The notes beneath the pieces were generated by a model that worked only from the letters and a program-made list of their open reading frames with translations, searched no databases and was not told where the DNA came from. From contig JASWJB010000027.1 of NCBI GenBank assembly GCA_032433595.1, forward strand, positions 1 through 64,000: 64,000 bases of DNA, given 5' to 3'. Made by a program: the position numbers and the translations under genes. This document shows positions 21,601 to 34,214 of this stretch, in pieces. Origin of the DNA: Conoideocrella luteorostrata. Lineage: Eukaryota > Ascomycota > Sordariomycetes > Hypocreales > Clavicipitaceae. Position 1 is the stretch's first letter. Each line of letters begins with the position of its first letter.

Positions 21601-23898
21601 GAAATTTCCCAAGGCACTACGGGGCGGCACGACTGCCTACCAGCCATTATCGGTACGGTGTGGCAGCCATCTTCTGTAGACTTACATTACCGTTCCGCGG
21701 ATGATCACCTAGTTAGCTGTGGTCTCGGATCGGTCATATTAGGACGGTTTGCGAATAATCGCAAAAAAACAAGCGTTGTTGTCTCTCCTCCCGTCCGGAG
21801 ATCAATAATCATTAAATACTAGTACATGTCGCCCTACACCTTACCTGCCTTCTAGCGCTCCGGTCCGCCGTTGACGGTTTTCGAAACCGTTGCAGAGCAG
21901 AGGTGGTAGAGTTACATTTTGGCCAGTCCTTGTTTCTGGTTAACGTGGCAATTGCCCACTTTTACTCGCTTCCATGAGTGTCGGCTCCGACGACGCACAT
22001 GGTGTAAAGAGAAGTGGATTTTTTAATGATATCACCCGGCAGCGACCGCGAGCTGAGTGAGTGCACGGCGCAGGGGGGACAGACAAACAAGCAAACCGAA
22101 CTACGCCCAGGAGGTCGCTGCATATGGCTTTCCACCCCCACGGACCATGGCGGCTCCTTTTTACAGCATATCGAATATAACATCTCACTTTTTTTTTTAT
22201 TTATTTTTATAATTTTGCAAATTTTTAGGAACTTTCTGTCCATGTTCTGACAGTAGACGCGCTCCTGCGTCTACTCTCGATCGATATTCGGTGGCGCAGC
22301 TGGAGAGATCGAGAACCACCCCGTCGAAGAAGCAAAATCTAACCCCCTGTAACTGGGTCGACATGGTGCAACCGCCATTAACTGCGAATCCGAAATCCCG
22401 GGAAAAGAGGGATGAGATCGTTGATGAACTGCAGGTACCGGACGCAGACGTCACGTACAGTTCAGCTGGTCGTCTCGCGGGCGCCGCATGATGGTCAGAA
22501 TGGTTTGCAGGTTTTCACCCGCAGAGCTTACAGAGACAAACCTCATTGATGGTTTCATGTCTCGCCGCCTCGGCATATCTATCAGCCACCGTATTCTACG
22601 CACACAATCCTCGCGGCAAACGCCAAATCGCCGCGAACTGGATTAAAACCACACAGAAACCGCGACTACGCCGTATAATATTTTACGTATACGACGTGCC
22701 CGCTCCACACTCCGTGCCGTAGCTAGGAAATAGCTAGTATGTACTCCGTACGGAGTACATGAAAATGGGCTGTGGGTTGCATTCTGGGGGAGAGACGCAC
22801 CCGCCGGACGCCAGATTGACGGGACGGGTGGTGGCGCTGCCATGAATGACTACTCATATTAACCCCAAGCCAAGGGCTTATTTGTATTGCGCGTATGCCA
22901 AACCCCCGGCCTCCACGACTGTTTAGTGCGCAGAGGAACGATCAGAATGTACTCTGAGAACGGCAAGAGGCGAGAAAAGCCGAAGGTCTTCGGGGAGACA
23001 GGAGGAGGACGGGCATTGAGGCGTTGTGGCAACATGGCTATGGAGTGTCCCCTGACTTCGGCACGAGGGGCGATCGTGAGGGCTTGTAAATAGTCATCTC
23101 GGAGAGTAGGAAAACCAGTCTGCCGGGTCTTTAGCCCGGTAAGTAACCATGCTCGCGGCATGTCAGGAAATGCATACTAGAAGTTACGCCGTTTTGCAGT
23201 GACATATGCTTGACTACTTCGACTCCGGTCGACCTGCAAACCCATGCTGCAGCGGCTGTTGTTGCGCTGCTGCTTATGAGCCAATAGTATCGCTGGCACG
23301 CATGTGCTTGAGGTGCAGACGGAGGATAATATGTTCAAAACGGCAAACAATGCACGAACTAGGACTTTAATAGAAACCTATCACACTGGTGGATATTTTG
23401 TGCAAATCACGTCGAAGGCGGTTCTGCAGTCGATGGTGGCTGCAGTGATGCCCATCATGGGTTTGGCCAGCCTGGCCCCCCCCCCAGACAAATGGTTGGT
23501 GGGAGTGGGATGAGCGTTGTCCGTCTGCAGTGGCTGCCCGCAGGGATCGAGCTCTCTCGAACAAACCATACTAGTAACAACGTCCATCGTTCAGGGTACG
23601 CATGCAATACGCCGCGCCCCGTACTCCGTACTCCGTATGCATTGTACACTGTTGGATCCAGTCCGGCATCAGACCAATTATTTTGACATCTGGCACGCCC
23701 GCATCCGACCCATGGAAGCTGTCTCCATTTCTCCGGGGTAAAGAGATGCGGGTTGGGCAGCCTGGGTAGCAAGGAGGGGGGCGGCCATCGCTCGTCAGTC
23801 GTGAACCATTGGGGTGGGCGGTGGTGAGTGCGTGGCCGCGCGTGGCTCGCACACACGACGCACATCCGACCAAAAGGGTTGCTGGCTGCGAGAGAGCC

Positions 23899-23918
23899 AA
23901 AAAAAAAAAAAAAAAAAA
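23899..23918. repeat. A homopolymer (20 nt)
   Basis: An uninterrupted run of 20 A residues in gene-free DNA. Confidence 0.9.
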
Positions 23919-24476
23919 GCAAACATGCACGCATTCGCACGATGCAATATATGCACTCCGGAGTACACATATCGTAATTTACACCTGGCCATGGCTAGCT
24001 AATTCACAGTTCCAACGCCTGTCTTCTTTGCAATCGTGAGCTGCTAACTACTTTGACACAGGAGCAGTGCTGCTGCAACACGTTTCGCGTTTCGTCGACT
24101 GGATTCCAGCACAGCAGTTGGCTGTCTGTCGCTCCCCATCATCGCCTGCGCTCGCGCAAGGTGTTACCCATGATGACGTGCGTGACTCTTTTTGTTTTCC
24201 TTTCGTTGTACTCCGTACCGCACACACACCACAGCACCCGTCGCAGCAGGAGAGCTTGGTCCAACGCCGCTTTCATGCTGATTCGTGAGGCCGACGTCTC
24301 TGCGTCACGTTTGCCGCTCACCCCCCGTGCGCTTCTTGTACGCCGCTTGCCGCTGCCGGTGCCGCTGCCGGAGTCAGAGTGCGTTGCACAAACCTTGACC
24401 GAGTAAAACGTCCTTGAGCTTTGGTTGGCCCTTGCGGCGTGCTGTTATACAAGGAAAACGCCATGACACGAAAACC

Positions 24477-24496
24477 AAAAAAAAAAAAAAAAAAAA
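24477..24496. repeat. A homopolymer (20 nt)
   Basis: A second uninterrupted run of 20 A residues, about 560 bp from the previous one. Confidence 0.9.
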
Positions 24497-25843
24497 GTGC
24501 CATACAATCCTGAGTACGTGTACTTGATGTAAAGCAGCACACCACGGGGCAGGCAGGTAGGTGGAGCTACGACGATAATGTATGGCGCCGTGTCTTTTGT
24601 GGTGGTAGGTACTCCGTAGTTAGGACGTCGTTTTGTTTTCGCGAACCTTGGATTGCTGGGTGAGCGACCATGCGTTTCACACGTGTCTTAGCCAACGTAG
24701 CTCATGAGCCATGTGTGAGAAAACAGCGTCATTGTTAGGCGTTCAAAAAAGCGAAATTTGCATCAATTTTTGGTGTCTCAACCCACATTTCGACCAGGAG
24801 ATCTCTTGCCTTGCACCTCCCCGGCGGAAATAGAGATGAGGGAAAATAGGATCAGTCTACGGAGTACACACAAGGAATATCGAAAATTAATGCTATTCTG
24901 TCTTGTCGGAAAGTACAGCGCGCATTTTATTGATAATAGAGTTTTAGAAAATATGAACAAATAACAAAACAGTAAATCCAATGCACTGACATCAGGCCCT
25001 TTCCTCCTTTGCATGTAGATACGCGGAGATGCAGCAGCCGGGGAGAGACAGATCGATGGTCCAGTCTGGCGGATCAGCGTGCTTGCCGTTGATAACGAAT
25101 GCTTGACAGGTTGTGTATCCGGAGATGTCTTTGTTGAGTAGGGATCCCGAATAGGTGGCGCTAATGAGCCGACACTGGTGGGATACGTCGGAATACCGCT
25201 CCTGGTCTGCGGCTGAGATGGTGGTAAGCCATTTGTCTGGAGAGCCAGGGGAGCCTCCCCAGTAGCCCCCTGCTTGTGTCGCCCATAGATAATTTGCCTT
25301 ATAAGCCAGTAATAGCTATTCCCTTCACTCGGAAGAGGGAACAAATCGATTGATAGAGACATCCCACAAACTGGAAAAAGAAACCCAAAATGAAAATGAC
25401 TGAGAGAATGCAGACAAGCTCTGGTTCGAAACTTTCCCAGAAAAACAACCTCAAAATAAAGTACAATGCAGGTTCGCACCTAAAAGTTTCCCAATCTTTT
25501 CCGATAATATCCAATGCAATATGCCTAGTCCTTGCGCCGGTGGTAAGTATAGATTTTACATGACTACCTTCAAGTCATGATGATGTGCGGAAAGAAGCTT
25601 CCGAGTGGAGAGAGTGAGAGGGGGGTAGCACGGAGACTTGAAAGTCGCACATGCCCGCGTAAATGATCGTTTCCTTGTTGATTCGTAGATTCGCATGACG
25701 GACGGGCGGCCATCCAACAACACCATGCCAGGTGGCTTGAGCAACGGCGAAATTGCGTCGATTTTCCGTCTTGGTGTTACAAATGACCCCATTCGCATTG
25801 GACCAGGCAGCTAGCGTCCGTCTGGGGGTGCACAGGCACGTTG

Positions 25844-26300
25844 TTACCTCGCAGAGATCCGTTGTGCACAGGACGCCATCTTCGGGACTGGCCGCTGGAT
25901 CATCCTCGCCCACGGATGGTTGCTTGGTTGTTGTCGTTCACGGCAGGTCGCTGCGATTGACTGGTCAGTACATCCATGCCATACAATAAAACAAAAAAAC
26001 TTGGCAGTTGTGCATTGCTTGAGTGGCCATGTGAAACATACAGCAAATATCATCACCCCTGTTTCATCGTATTAGCGTTTTATCCTGTAGAAAAACAGTG
26101 AATGTACTCACCAATACTGCTTGCTGACAATGATGGGCTGGCACCTCCGCTCCGTCTCGATATACTTTGTGCACCAAGACTCAACCAAGTGATAGTGATG
26201 CTGGCAGCTCAGCTCTCGCTGTGTGGACGAATGGTTAGTATATGGAGACATATCCTGTACATCTAATACGGAGAATGCTTACATATATGTAGTTGCACAT
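25844..26300 (-). CDS. Small Cys/His-rich intracellular protein encoded by four short exons
   Basis: Exons 26283-26300 (18 nt), 26112-26218 (107 nt), 26042-26058 (17 nt) and 25844-25950 (107 nt) join in phase to give 82 residues. Every intron is GT-AG and has a plausible branch site: TACTAAC in the first (64 nt), GCTAAT in the second (53 nt) and ACTGAC in the third (91 nt). The product begins MCNYIYRELSCQHHYHL, continues with ESWCTKY and RRCQP, and then reads YWGDDICSTCRER. Cys at 2, 11, 22, 32, 47 and 50, plus His at 13, 14 and 16, suggest metal binding. There is no signal peptide. The pattern recalls a widespread group of uncharacterised fungal proteins that start MCxY and carry a CxH and a CxxC. 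I cannot assign a function. It is the only supported gene in about 18 kb. Confidence 0.74.
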
Positions 26301-27060
26301 ATTGTGAGGTGAATTGGGTTCTCGCTTGAGATGATAATGTCGAAAGCTCCGGATAATTGTGATAATGCTGGTGGCTGTTGGATAATCTGATATCGTTCGA
26401 AGACAGGGAAGGGTCTAATCCAGCTGAGGGGGGAACAGATTGGTATGAAAGTAGGTAGAATACAAACAAAATGTAGTGACGAGGTCTAAGGTCCAGGCAA
26501 GGCAGAGAAGCAGGTGCCGGAGCAGGATAAATGTTACTAAGTGATGAGGTAGCGATAGTGAAGAATGAAATGTCTGAGAATCAAAACCGAAAGGCCTCCA
26601 CAATACGATGCAAGAGGCTCGAGGAGGAGGGCTGGCGTATATATACCAGATGCACAGACGAAAAGACGGGATCGTTCTTTTTCATGCACCTCTACTTTGC
26701 AGGGTCTGGTCAGAGTGGATGAGAACGAGCGATGTCTGCCACTTCTATTAGTACCGACCAGTCCAGGAGCCTCCGCTTGCCATATGGTTTTCCCCCTGGA
26801 AGGCCATTACCGACCATGGTGCCTAGCGTAACAATACATTAAGTTTGCCGAAAAAGGCGAGGGCCAGGTGTGCCAGGATGTGTGTGCTCCGTACAAACGG
26901 CCTCTATTGTGGTACACCATCCCGGATGGATTTGACCAGGGTGCGAGTCTCTTCCCACCACCCCCCCCTCCCCCTTGGATATCGAAGACGACTCGACGAG
27001 CAATGGAGGGGGAGTGGTGAATGCCTTGCTGTGGTGTGCGATGATTGTGCTCCTTACGCA

Positions 27061-27090
27061 CTACGGAGTACGGAGTACGGAGTACAGCAT
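27061..27090. repeat. Direct tandem of the TACGGAG motif
   Basis: The 7-bp unit TACGGAG is repeated three times head to tail and ends in TACAG. This is the clearest tandem form of the motif that otherwise occurs as single or inverted copies across the window. Confidence 0.85.
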
Positions 27091-30000
27091 TCTCTCTATG
27101 AGGCTTCTGGGGTACGTGGGTGTGTGGATCGGCAAGAGCCCAAGGCATTGGGCCCCCTCCCCTCCCCCAGCCCAAGCCTCTTGATGTATCGGTACCGCCT
27201 TGTCAACAGCTACCTCGTTAGGCCGATTGCAACAAAGAGCATATCTGAGCATGGTGCATTATTGTTATAACCGGAACGACAACACATGCCTAGCACTCCG
27301 CACTCTGTGCAGTCCGTACGTAGACAATAGTGGGTAAGGGTACCTGACATTGTCCCTCGTTGGCGCCAATGCTCGGTCTGGTGCTTTGATCAAACAGCTC
27401 ACACTTTGTACCTATCCCGGCCGCTTCAAGATATTTGAAAGCAAACCAGTTGTCGACGGTCGTCGCCGTCAGAAGCATGGCTTTTGCAAGTCGGGGCAGG
27501 ATATTATAACAGTTCAACTTTCAGATTCTCACGACGAGATACTTTGCATGACGCTTTCCACGCAGAGTCGGGCATCCACATGTGATATCTCCTAACGTAT
27601 CAAGTTCGCGGACAGAGGTTGGACGTGGGAAAGCCTAATAAAAGCACGGCTTGATAAGCAACTTACGAGAGGGCTTAATTAACTGCATAGCTGGACAATC
27701 ACAATGGCATGCACATACCATTTCACACACCAAACACGCCCTCCTGCAGCCCAAGAATACGGAAACCCAACGGCCCTAACTGGCGACACCCGACTATTGG
27801 CCGTGCCTGACGTGCTCCAAGGTGCATCATAGTGCTCCATCACGAAGGCCAACTGGCCCCGGAGGGATCGATGGAGTGGGAAACCGGTCAAGTGAGCTGC
27901 CATTGGAACTAGCACAGTGTTTTGGTGGACATACACCTACCCGTGAGAACCTGTACGGCTCGACTGTCGTTGGGTAATTGGGTTACTCTAGACTCGATTG
28001 CATCGAAGCTATTTCGCGCAGGTGTTCGGATTGAATGGAGTAATATGCTATTCAGCTCTTATGCTGTACAACAGACTTGCCTAACTGATTGACGAACAGT
28101 CGGTACGTCTTTTGCAGGTCCAGTCGTAGTCCCTGCTTCTTTCCTTGGCAGAGTCAGCCGTCACAGCTCATCACACACACAATAATGACAGACAGCCGAT
28201 CCCTTTACAGCGACAGCACAGCCCCGACAATCTGGTGTAGGAATGTTTGGCAGCTGCATCCGGCCTGACTGCTGCGTGTGGAGTTGATATTTCGAGGCAT
28301 TCAGTCTTGGCATGAGTGGCTTCAAACTTGTGCCGAGTACTCTTGCCCCAACCGCAGATGGTCTGAAAACCCTACCCTATGGGATAGGGTCGACAACCAT
28401 TGTGCGAGCTTGGGTCTGGAAGTCGTCATGTAAAGGCCAAATCTGTACTTGCATTTGTTTCACAACGTCTGGTTGCTCCTTCCCATTATCCTCTGTTATG
28501 TGACACTACATCATACGAGTCCGACCGGGCGCCATCTGTCGCGTCCTCGGCGGGGTAAAGTTCGTTCGTGCCTAAACCACATCATCGACCTCAGCATACC
28601 ATCCCGAACGATCATTATAGCTCATTCACCACGTAGACTATCTTGCACCAAGGTTGCCTAAGATGCACCACCATTTTTTTTTTTTCCTCTTCTCTACATC
28701 TGTGGTTAGGTTGGGCACGTACCGCGCATGGGAACATTGTTAAAGCTTCTCCTAACACTGCCGCATCATTATGTCCTCGCGACCCGTTGATCACCAGCGT
28801 TTTCTCCCAGGAAGTCGGGGAGCCAGAAAAATGCCCCCATGTTCTCCAGCGGCTGGCGTACAGCGCCAACCATGTCCGAGCACCCAACTGTCCCCGAGCC
28901 AAACTTCACTTCTTTCCTCCCACTGGCAAGGTTTGTAACTGTCAGAAGGAGTTGACGAGGTGCCGCCTCGCTAGTCGTCTATTCGTTACCTTGCCAAGGT
29001 TGATCCTTTATCCACTTTAGAGACTCCTTCAATTCGCATATGAGTGACTTTGAACCCCTCACACCTTTTTCAAGTACAAACAATGCGGGGCTGTGCGCAG
29101 TAGTTGTCAGGACTTGCTTTAGGATGAGCATTCCATTGTATATGTCTTACCTTCATGAACTAAGGAGCACAGATGCTTGAAAGATGCCAGTTCCTAGTTT
29201 TGTCAGGTTGTTGCATAGTCCATGCAGTTCCTTTCTACAAACAGCATCAGTGGAAGACCAAAGTGGACAACTCTCTGCGTCATCTTTGCGAAACTTGCAA
29301 TAAATTTGTCGTGTTCTGCAGCCAGCACCACATGTCTTGACTAGGAACGATGCATAAGCCCTGAGGACAGTTCGATGGCCTTCCCAAAGTAGGAACCGGT
29401 GAAGATGTGAGATGACCAGGGTTGAGGCGATAGTTGGCGGTTTCTGCTGTCTCCACTAACCAATAGAATATGATTGCTGCCCTCCGGGCAGCTCTTTCAG
29501 TGGTGGTTTGGTATCCTCGGCCGAAAACATAGCAAGGTCACAACTCATTCAGATTTACAGGCGCTTCCACAATCGAGACCGCAGCACGGACGGCTTGTCG
29601 AATCGGTTGGCTTGGGAGAGCAACGCCAGCGTATGAATTCGGCATCCTGGCAGACAACGAAAGCCCCAAGGGAAGAAAATATCTGATTGTCGTGTCAAAA
29701 TATATGAAGTCACCAAGAGCTTCTGTGCCTTCTACGATCATCACATATGTATTGATGCTCCATTGCAATGTTGTTGGTTCTACTAAATGAAGAATTCAGG
29801 ACAGCAAAGAGGCCGTTCTCTGCCCGCCATGATAGACTCGGAGCCTTGTGTAAAGAGACGGCCTGCACATGACCACTACAATAGCGCTTTACGGCAAGAA
29901 CAGGAAGGGCGATGCGCTGTGTGTGGTGTTGTGGGCAACGTTAACGGACCCGTCACGCACGCTCGTCACTCCCAGGTGGCGTCAGCCTTTTGGCCGTGCC

Positions 30001-30294
30001 CGCCGCGGCTCGGTCCATGGGCCACATCACAACGGTTGAGCAATCGAGAATCCAGGTTCGTGCTCATCCTTCGACATGGCGAATCCGAGCTAATTGAATA
30101 AGACCGAGGTGCGGTATTCATTAATATTGATACTCAACACACCCATTCACAAAAACGATTTAACATTTCAAGTAACTACTAGGCTAGTTATGTCACCCAC
30201 TTCCCTCCCTAACAGGGACACGTGCCCAAGTTCTACACTGGCTATGGTGTACGGAGTAGTGGGCGGGAAACATCATATCGGCTGCCCATTGTTT

Positions 30295-30338
30295 TACTCC
30301 GTACGGAGTACTCGGTCCGGAGTACTCCGTAGTTGGGG
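30295..30338. repeat. Compound palindrome of TACTCCGTA / TACGGAGTA
   Basis: A perfect palindrome (TACTCCGTACGGAGTA) is followed within 15 bp by GTCCGGAGTACTCCGTAG. Adjacent inverted copies of the same dispersed motif can form a multi-arm hairpin. Confidence 0.8.
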
Positions 30339-33300
30339 TCGAAAACGTCTAGGCCAGTCACCCACCGCCAAGTTGGTTCAGAGTGGGTGGGTACTTCAAC
30401 ACGACCACTGGCTGTCTCGTCTGGTTGGATGCTCAAGGCCAATCATTTTCGTCCCAAGTCCATGTCCTCGGTGCCTGCGAAATGACAAGGATGAATCCTT
30501 CCGCCCCGTCTCGAGAGATAGCGCCTGATTCTCGACAATAATTTGCTTGATCCAAGCAAATGGTCGTGCCAGCTGCATTTTTGGGCTGCTCCTTAAGAAT
30601 GAGCCTTCAATTCTTAAGCCTCTCTACAATAGCTAAATTCGAGAGGGGTACTTCGTAGTTGCAGAGTTGCATTTCGCTGTAGACCATTCCAAGGTCTTCC
30701 ACAAGTAGAAGTATTCGCCTATGTGGACGTCTGTACCCGCAGACTCCCGTGCGTTCGAACGCACGTGCACAGGATCCTTGACCAAACATGGCATCGACAG
30801 AGCGTTCGACAAGGCCCTTCTTCAACTTGGTCTAAATTAGGTCTTTCCAGGTAGAACAAACACTCCCCGCTGCCTACCACTGAAAGCGAAAGATATACTC
30901 CGTATGGTTTTGTACAAATGCCCCGGCCTAAGCGGATCTTATAGTTACAAAATTGATATCTCATGAGGGGGTCGAATCTGAGCTCAGCCCCGTCTACGAA
31001 GTACGCATATGTCATATCGAACCTTTCGCGTTGTCACACGACAAATTAGATGGTTCATACCCGTAATGGACAATCAGCTACGGAGTTGCTCCATGCAGAT
31101 CCGTCCATCGGCCTCGAATACAAGACGCAGTGGGGCTTATCATCCAGGAACGGAACACGCCGCACACAAAATTGCTCCTCTGCCATTATTTGAACGCTCA
31201 GAGGAAACATAGTCCAGGCAACCCGACCCCGAACACACATGAACGTTGTCGATGAGACTAGTCTGGCTCATCAAAGCAGCTAACTAGCATGAAATGAGAA
31301 AACGGCAACATATGCAGGCATGGCAGACAAGGGTCGCTATGGATGGCTGCTGCACACCGTTACGTTCGACCAAGCTTTATCACTGAAAACCCGACGACCT
31401 GGTTGAAGGAGAGCCGCCCGTACTAGTAAGCAAAAGTAACATAGCGCATCGAAATCCTTGCTTGACGATGCAATCCAATTGTCAAAATCAATGATATTCG
31501 CACAAGATAAGAAGCGGTCTGGCTACGAACCTACCCAAGTACTTATCAATTCATTGCAACGAGCAAGACCGCCGTTCATACGCCTACAATACTTGCAAAA
31601 CGACGAGGGTCGTGAGAGAATCCAGCGCTCCAGCGCGTCCCGTCACCAATTTACGCCTTCAAGCGAAGGGTGGGCAGAGAGGGCCAAGTGCTTGCCAGGG
31701 TCTGACCACACTTCCAGCCTTCCTGGGTACCTGGGTAGCAAACCCGTCTTCCAGATTTGGCTCCAAAGTTGGTTGGCTCACTTGGCTCACTTGGGGCTTT
31801 GTGCACTCCGCACCCCTGTGGGCTGGCGGTGAAGTTTCAACGGACGACACTTTTTGTGATGTGAATGGCGTTGAACAGCTGGGAGGTCTCCTCGGCATTC
31901 CCAATGTATGTAGGAAAAAGTATGTGCCGACCTCGACTTCCTTGCATACGGACTCGGTACTATAAGGCCTCTCACGGGATCTCGCAGACTGCAGGCGCCA
32001 TTTTCTTTTTCAAAAATGCCTCAAAGAGGGAAGCGAAAGCCTCCAAACGGAAGAGATGCGGCACAGATCAAGCCATGGACTGCCGATTATCATCTGCATG
32101 GCGGATGCAGCGAATATGATCATGACAGCCCCAAGTGGCCCTTCCTGCTGCGCCTAGCGACAAGCGGCATGGTGCTAGCTGAATGAAAGCCAGTAGCATG
32201 GCACATGGCTGTCGTATTATTTGACGTGACAGCGACGTCTGTGACACTTGTCACGGGCGCTTGTTTGCTCGGACGTTTGTTTTTCAGCACAGACATTTTT
32301 AACCGTTGCACAATTGGAACCCTGGCCTAGCACACTGCAAATCCTTAGACTTGGGTGCATCTCGTCGAAATCAGAGAGTGCTCCCTGGCCCTCAGCATGT
32401 ATCCCAGGCCTGCGCTGGACGTTGTGGCTGGCGACTTCTAGTGACCTCGGTAGCCTACCAAAACGTACCAAGGGCGCTCTGTACGGAGTACGTGGCGGGG
32501 TTACAGGATACAGGGACATTTACTCCGTGGTATCACAGGCAGGAGATAGGTAAATTGAGTACGGAGTACCTTTTCATCGCTCAATTCCATCGGCTTAGCA
32601 GCGCCACAGGTACATACTTGGAGCCTCTCGGAGTTCGAGGAGATACGGAGTGCGGAGTACTTCGTACGGAGCATTTTACTTTGTATTGCCGCCGGCACTC
32701 AAGGCGTAACATCCAGATTTTCTACTCCCGATTACCTTGGTGCGTGCTTGCGAATGTACTTGCCAAGAAGCAAGGCGACGATCGAACGGGGCTCTGCTGC
32801 ACTCCACGCAGGCGAGAAAATCAGCCTGGGCCGGGAACAGTCCAGGCTGACGAAATCCCTGACCCAGAATCATTTCCAAGGTTCATTTATAAGACATAGT
32901 GTACAATGTGTACGGAGGACCATGGAAGTATGCAGCCAAGTGCTGCAATGACATGCATTGTATGGAGTAACTAGCTACAGGTCAGACGAGACAACTGGCT
33001 ATCGCGGCAACGAAAATTCGGCCGAGTGCTACACCATTTCGTCAAAGCCGGGCCGCAACAGCTCGCGGGATGTCCAACCGATGTCCAACCCATTACCAGC
33101 AAAATAAAAACCGAAGAAATTATTTCTCTGTCCAGAAGAAATTGTAGCATGTCCAAATAATAGCAGCGGCGGTCAAATTTCAAATTTCATGGTCGAGCCT
33201 CAGTAGACCCGAGTTCTGCAGGTTTTCTGTCTCGGAAATGGCCCCGCGCTCCAGAGAAACCGAATTCGACACGGAAAGCTTCCCGGACATGCGTACGCTG

Positions 33301-33347
33301 GGATACGATCGGGTTTCGCGTCTATAATGCCCATACAGTCAAGGTAT

Positions 33348-33412
33348 TGACAAATTAATCGAGACATTCGGGGCGCTGGCAGAGAGGCCCTGATGTCTCG
33401 ATTAATCTGTCA
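33348..33412. repeat. 20-bp inverted repeat, 25-bp spacer
   Basis: The arms 33348-33367 (TGACAAATTAATCGAGACAT) and 33393-33412 are reverse complements except for one base. The spacer is G/C-rich. No coding sequence is adjacent. Confidence 0.8.
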
Positions 33413-34214
33413 GGCGCGTGACAGTCTTGACAGTTTCACTGGACATGGTGGGCCAGGTCGACTCATGATCTGCATGTGGGGTTTAAGTCCAAGATATTCA
33501 TCACATCACACTTGATCTTACGTACTGGCGGCCCGTTTCGTTCAGGGCGACGTGTGAAATACTGCCTTTGAAGCTTGGTTCGCGTAAATTTGCCGGCGAA
33601 TCTCGAGCTGAGTTGAGACATGCCGATGCCGACGCCGGTGCTTGGATCGAAACATTACAGATGGGGGCGAAAACGAGCCAGATGATTGATAGGTTCAAGA
33701 CTCTACATTTGCACAATTCCGCACACATATGTTGCTTCTCACAGGACGTACTTGCATAGCTTGCAAACCCTGATGCGAAGGAGTTCTCGCGCTTCCTTGG
33801 CGTACGCATTACTTTGATATCGTTTTGGCTGCTGTTAATTTTGGAGCTCATTTTTGTATTGTAAGCGCATATCGTGAAGCCCAGCCCATTGCTTTTACCC
33901 CCTCTCCCCCTCCCCTTCGAATACCAAGTAGTATGTCTTTGCAGTCGCTTATTGCATCGCGACGGGAGCTGTCCGAGCAACAACGCTATCTGAAAGAAAA
34001 TAAGCAGTGAAGGATTGTCAGCATGTCTACGAGAAAGTCCTGTCACAACCACTAGCACAATTCACGTGTGCTCCGGATGGAGCAAGGTACAAAGCAAGAA
34101 CGAAGAACAGGTGTAGCCTTTTATTATTCTAAAGATGTCTACTCGACAGAGGGAATCGACAGCAGAATACTGCAGTCTTGTCTTGCTTTAAAAACAATGA
34201 CCCTCCCCCGGGAG

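Larger units (their letters stand above)
16462..25843. other. 9.4-kb gene-sparse region
   Basis: I find no protein gene I can support. The many short frames lack motifs, lack convincing splice partners and overlap on both strands. The region is marked by many TACGGAGTA/TACTCCGTA palindromes (for example at 18327, 19490-19530, 21188-21250, 22741, 23621, 24209 and 24608), two A20 runs, and a tandem repeat at 18586-18626. Its base composition is not extremely A/T-rich, so it is not a classic strongly RIP-mutated block. Confidence 0.5.
26301..34214. other. 7.9-kb gene-sparse region
   Basis: No gene is supported. Palindromic TACGGAGTA elements are dense, for example 27062-27090 (three direct copies), 30251, 30296-30337, 32482, 32559 and 32642-32672. 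A fragment on the minus strand near 27290-27936 has some protein-like character but could not be assembled into a convincing gene. A 20-bp inverted repeat occurs at 33348-33412. Confidence 0.5.

Noticed and set aside
24778..25479. 233-residue minus-strand frame
   Set aside because: No motif, irregular composition and no credible ATG context; probably chance.
27290..27936. Possible minus-strand gene (segments HLTGFPLHRSLRGQLAFVMEHYDAP and MLLTATTVDNWFAFKYLEAAG)
   Set aside because: The segments look protein-like and one ends at a possible donor, but I could not join them in phase with a credible start or recognise any family.
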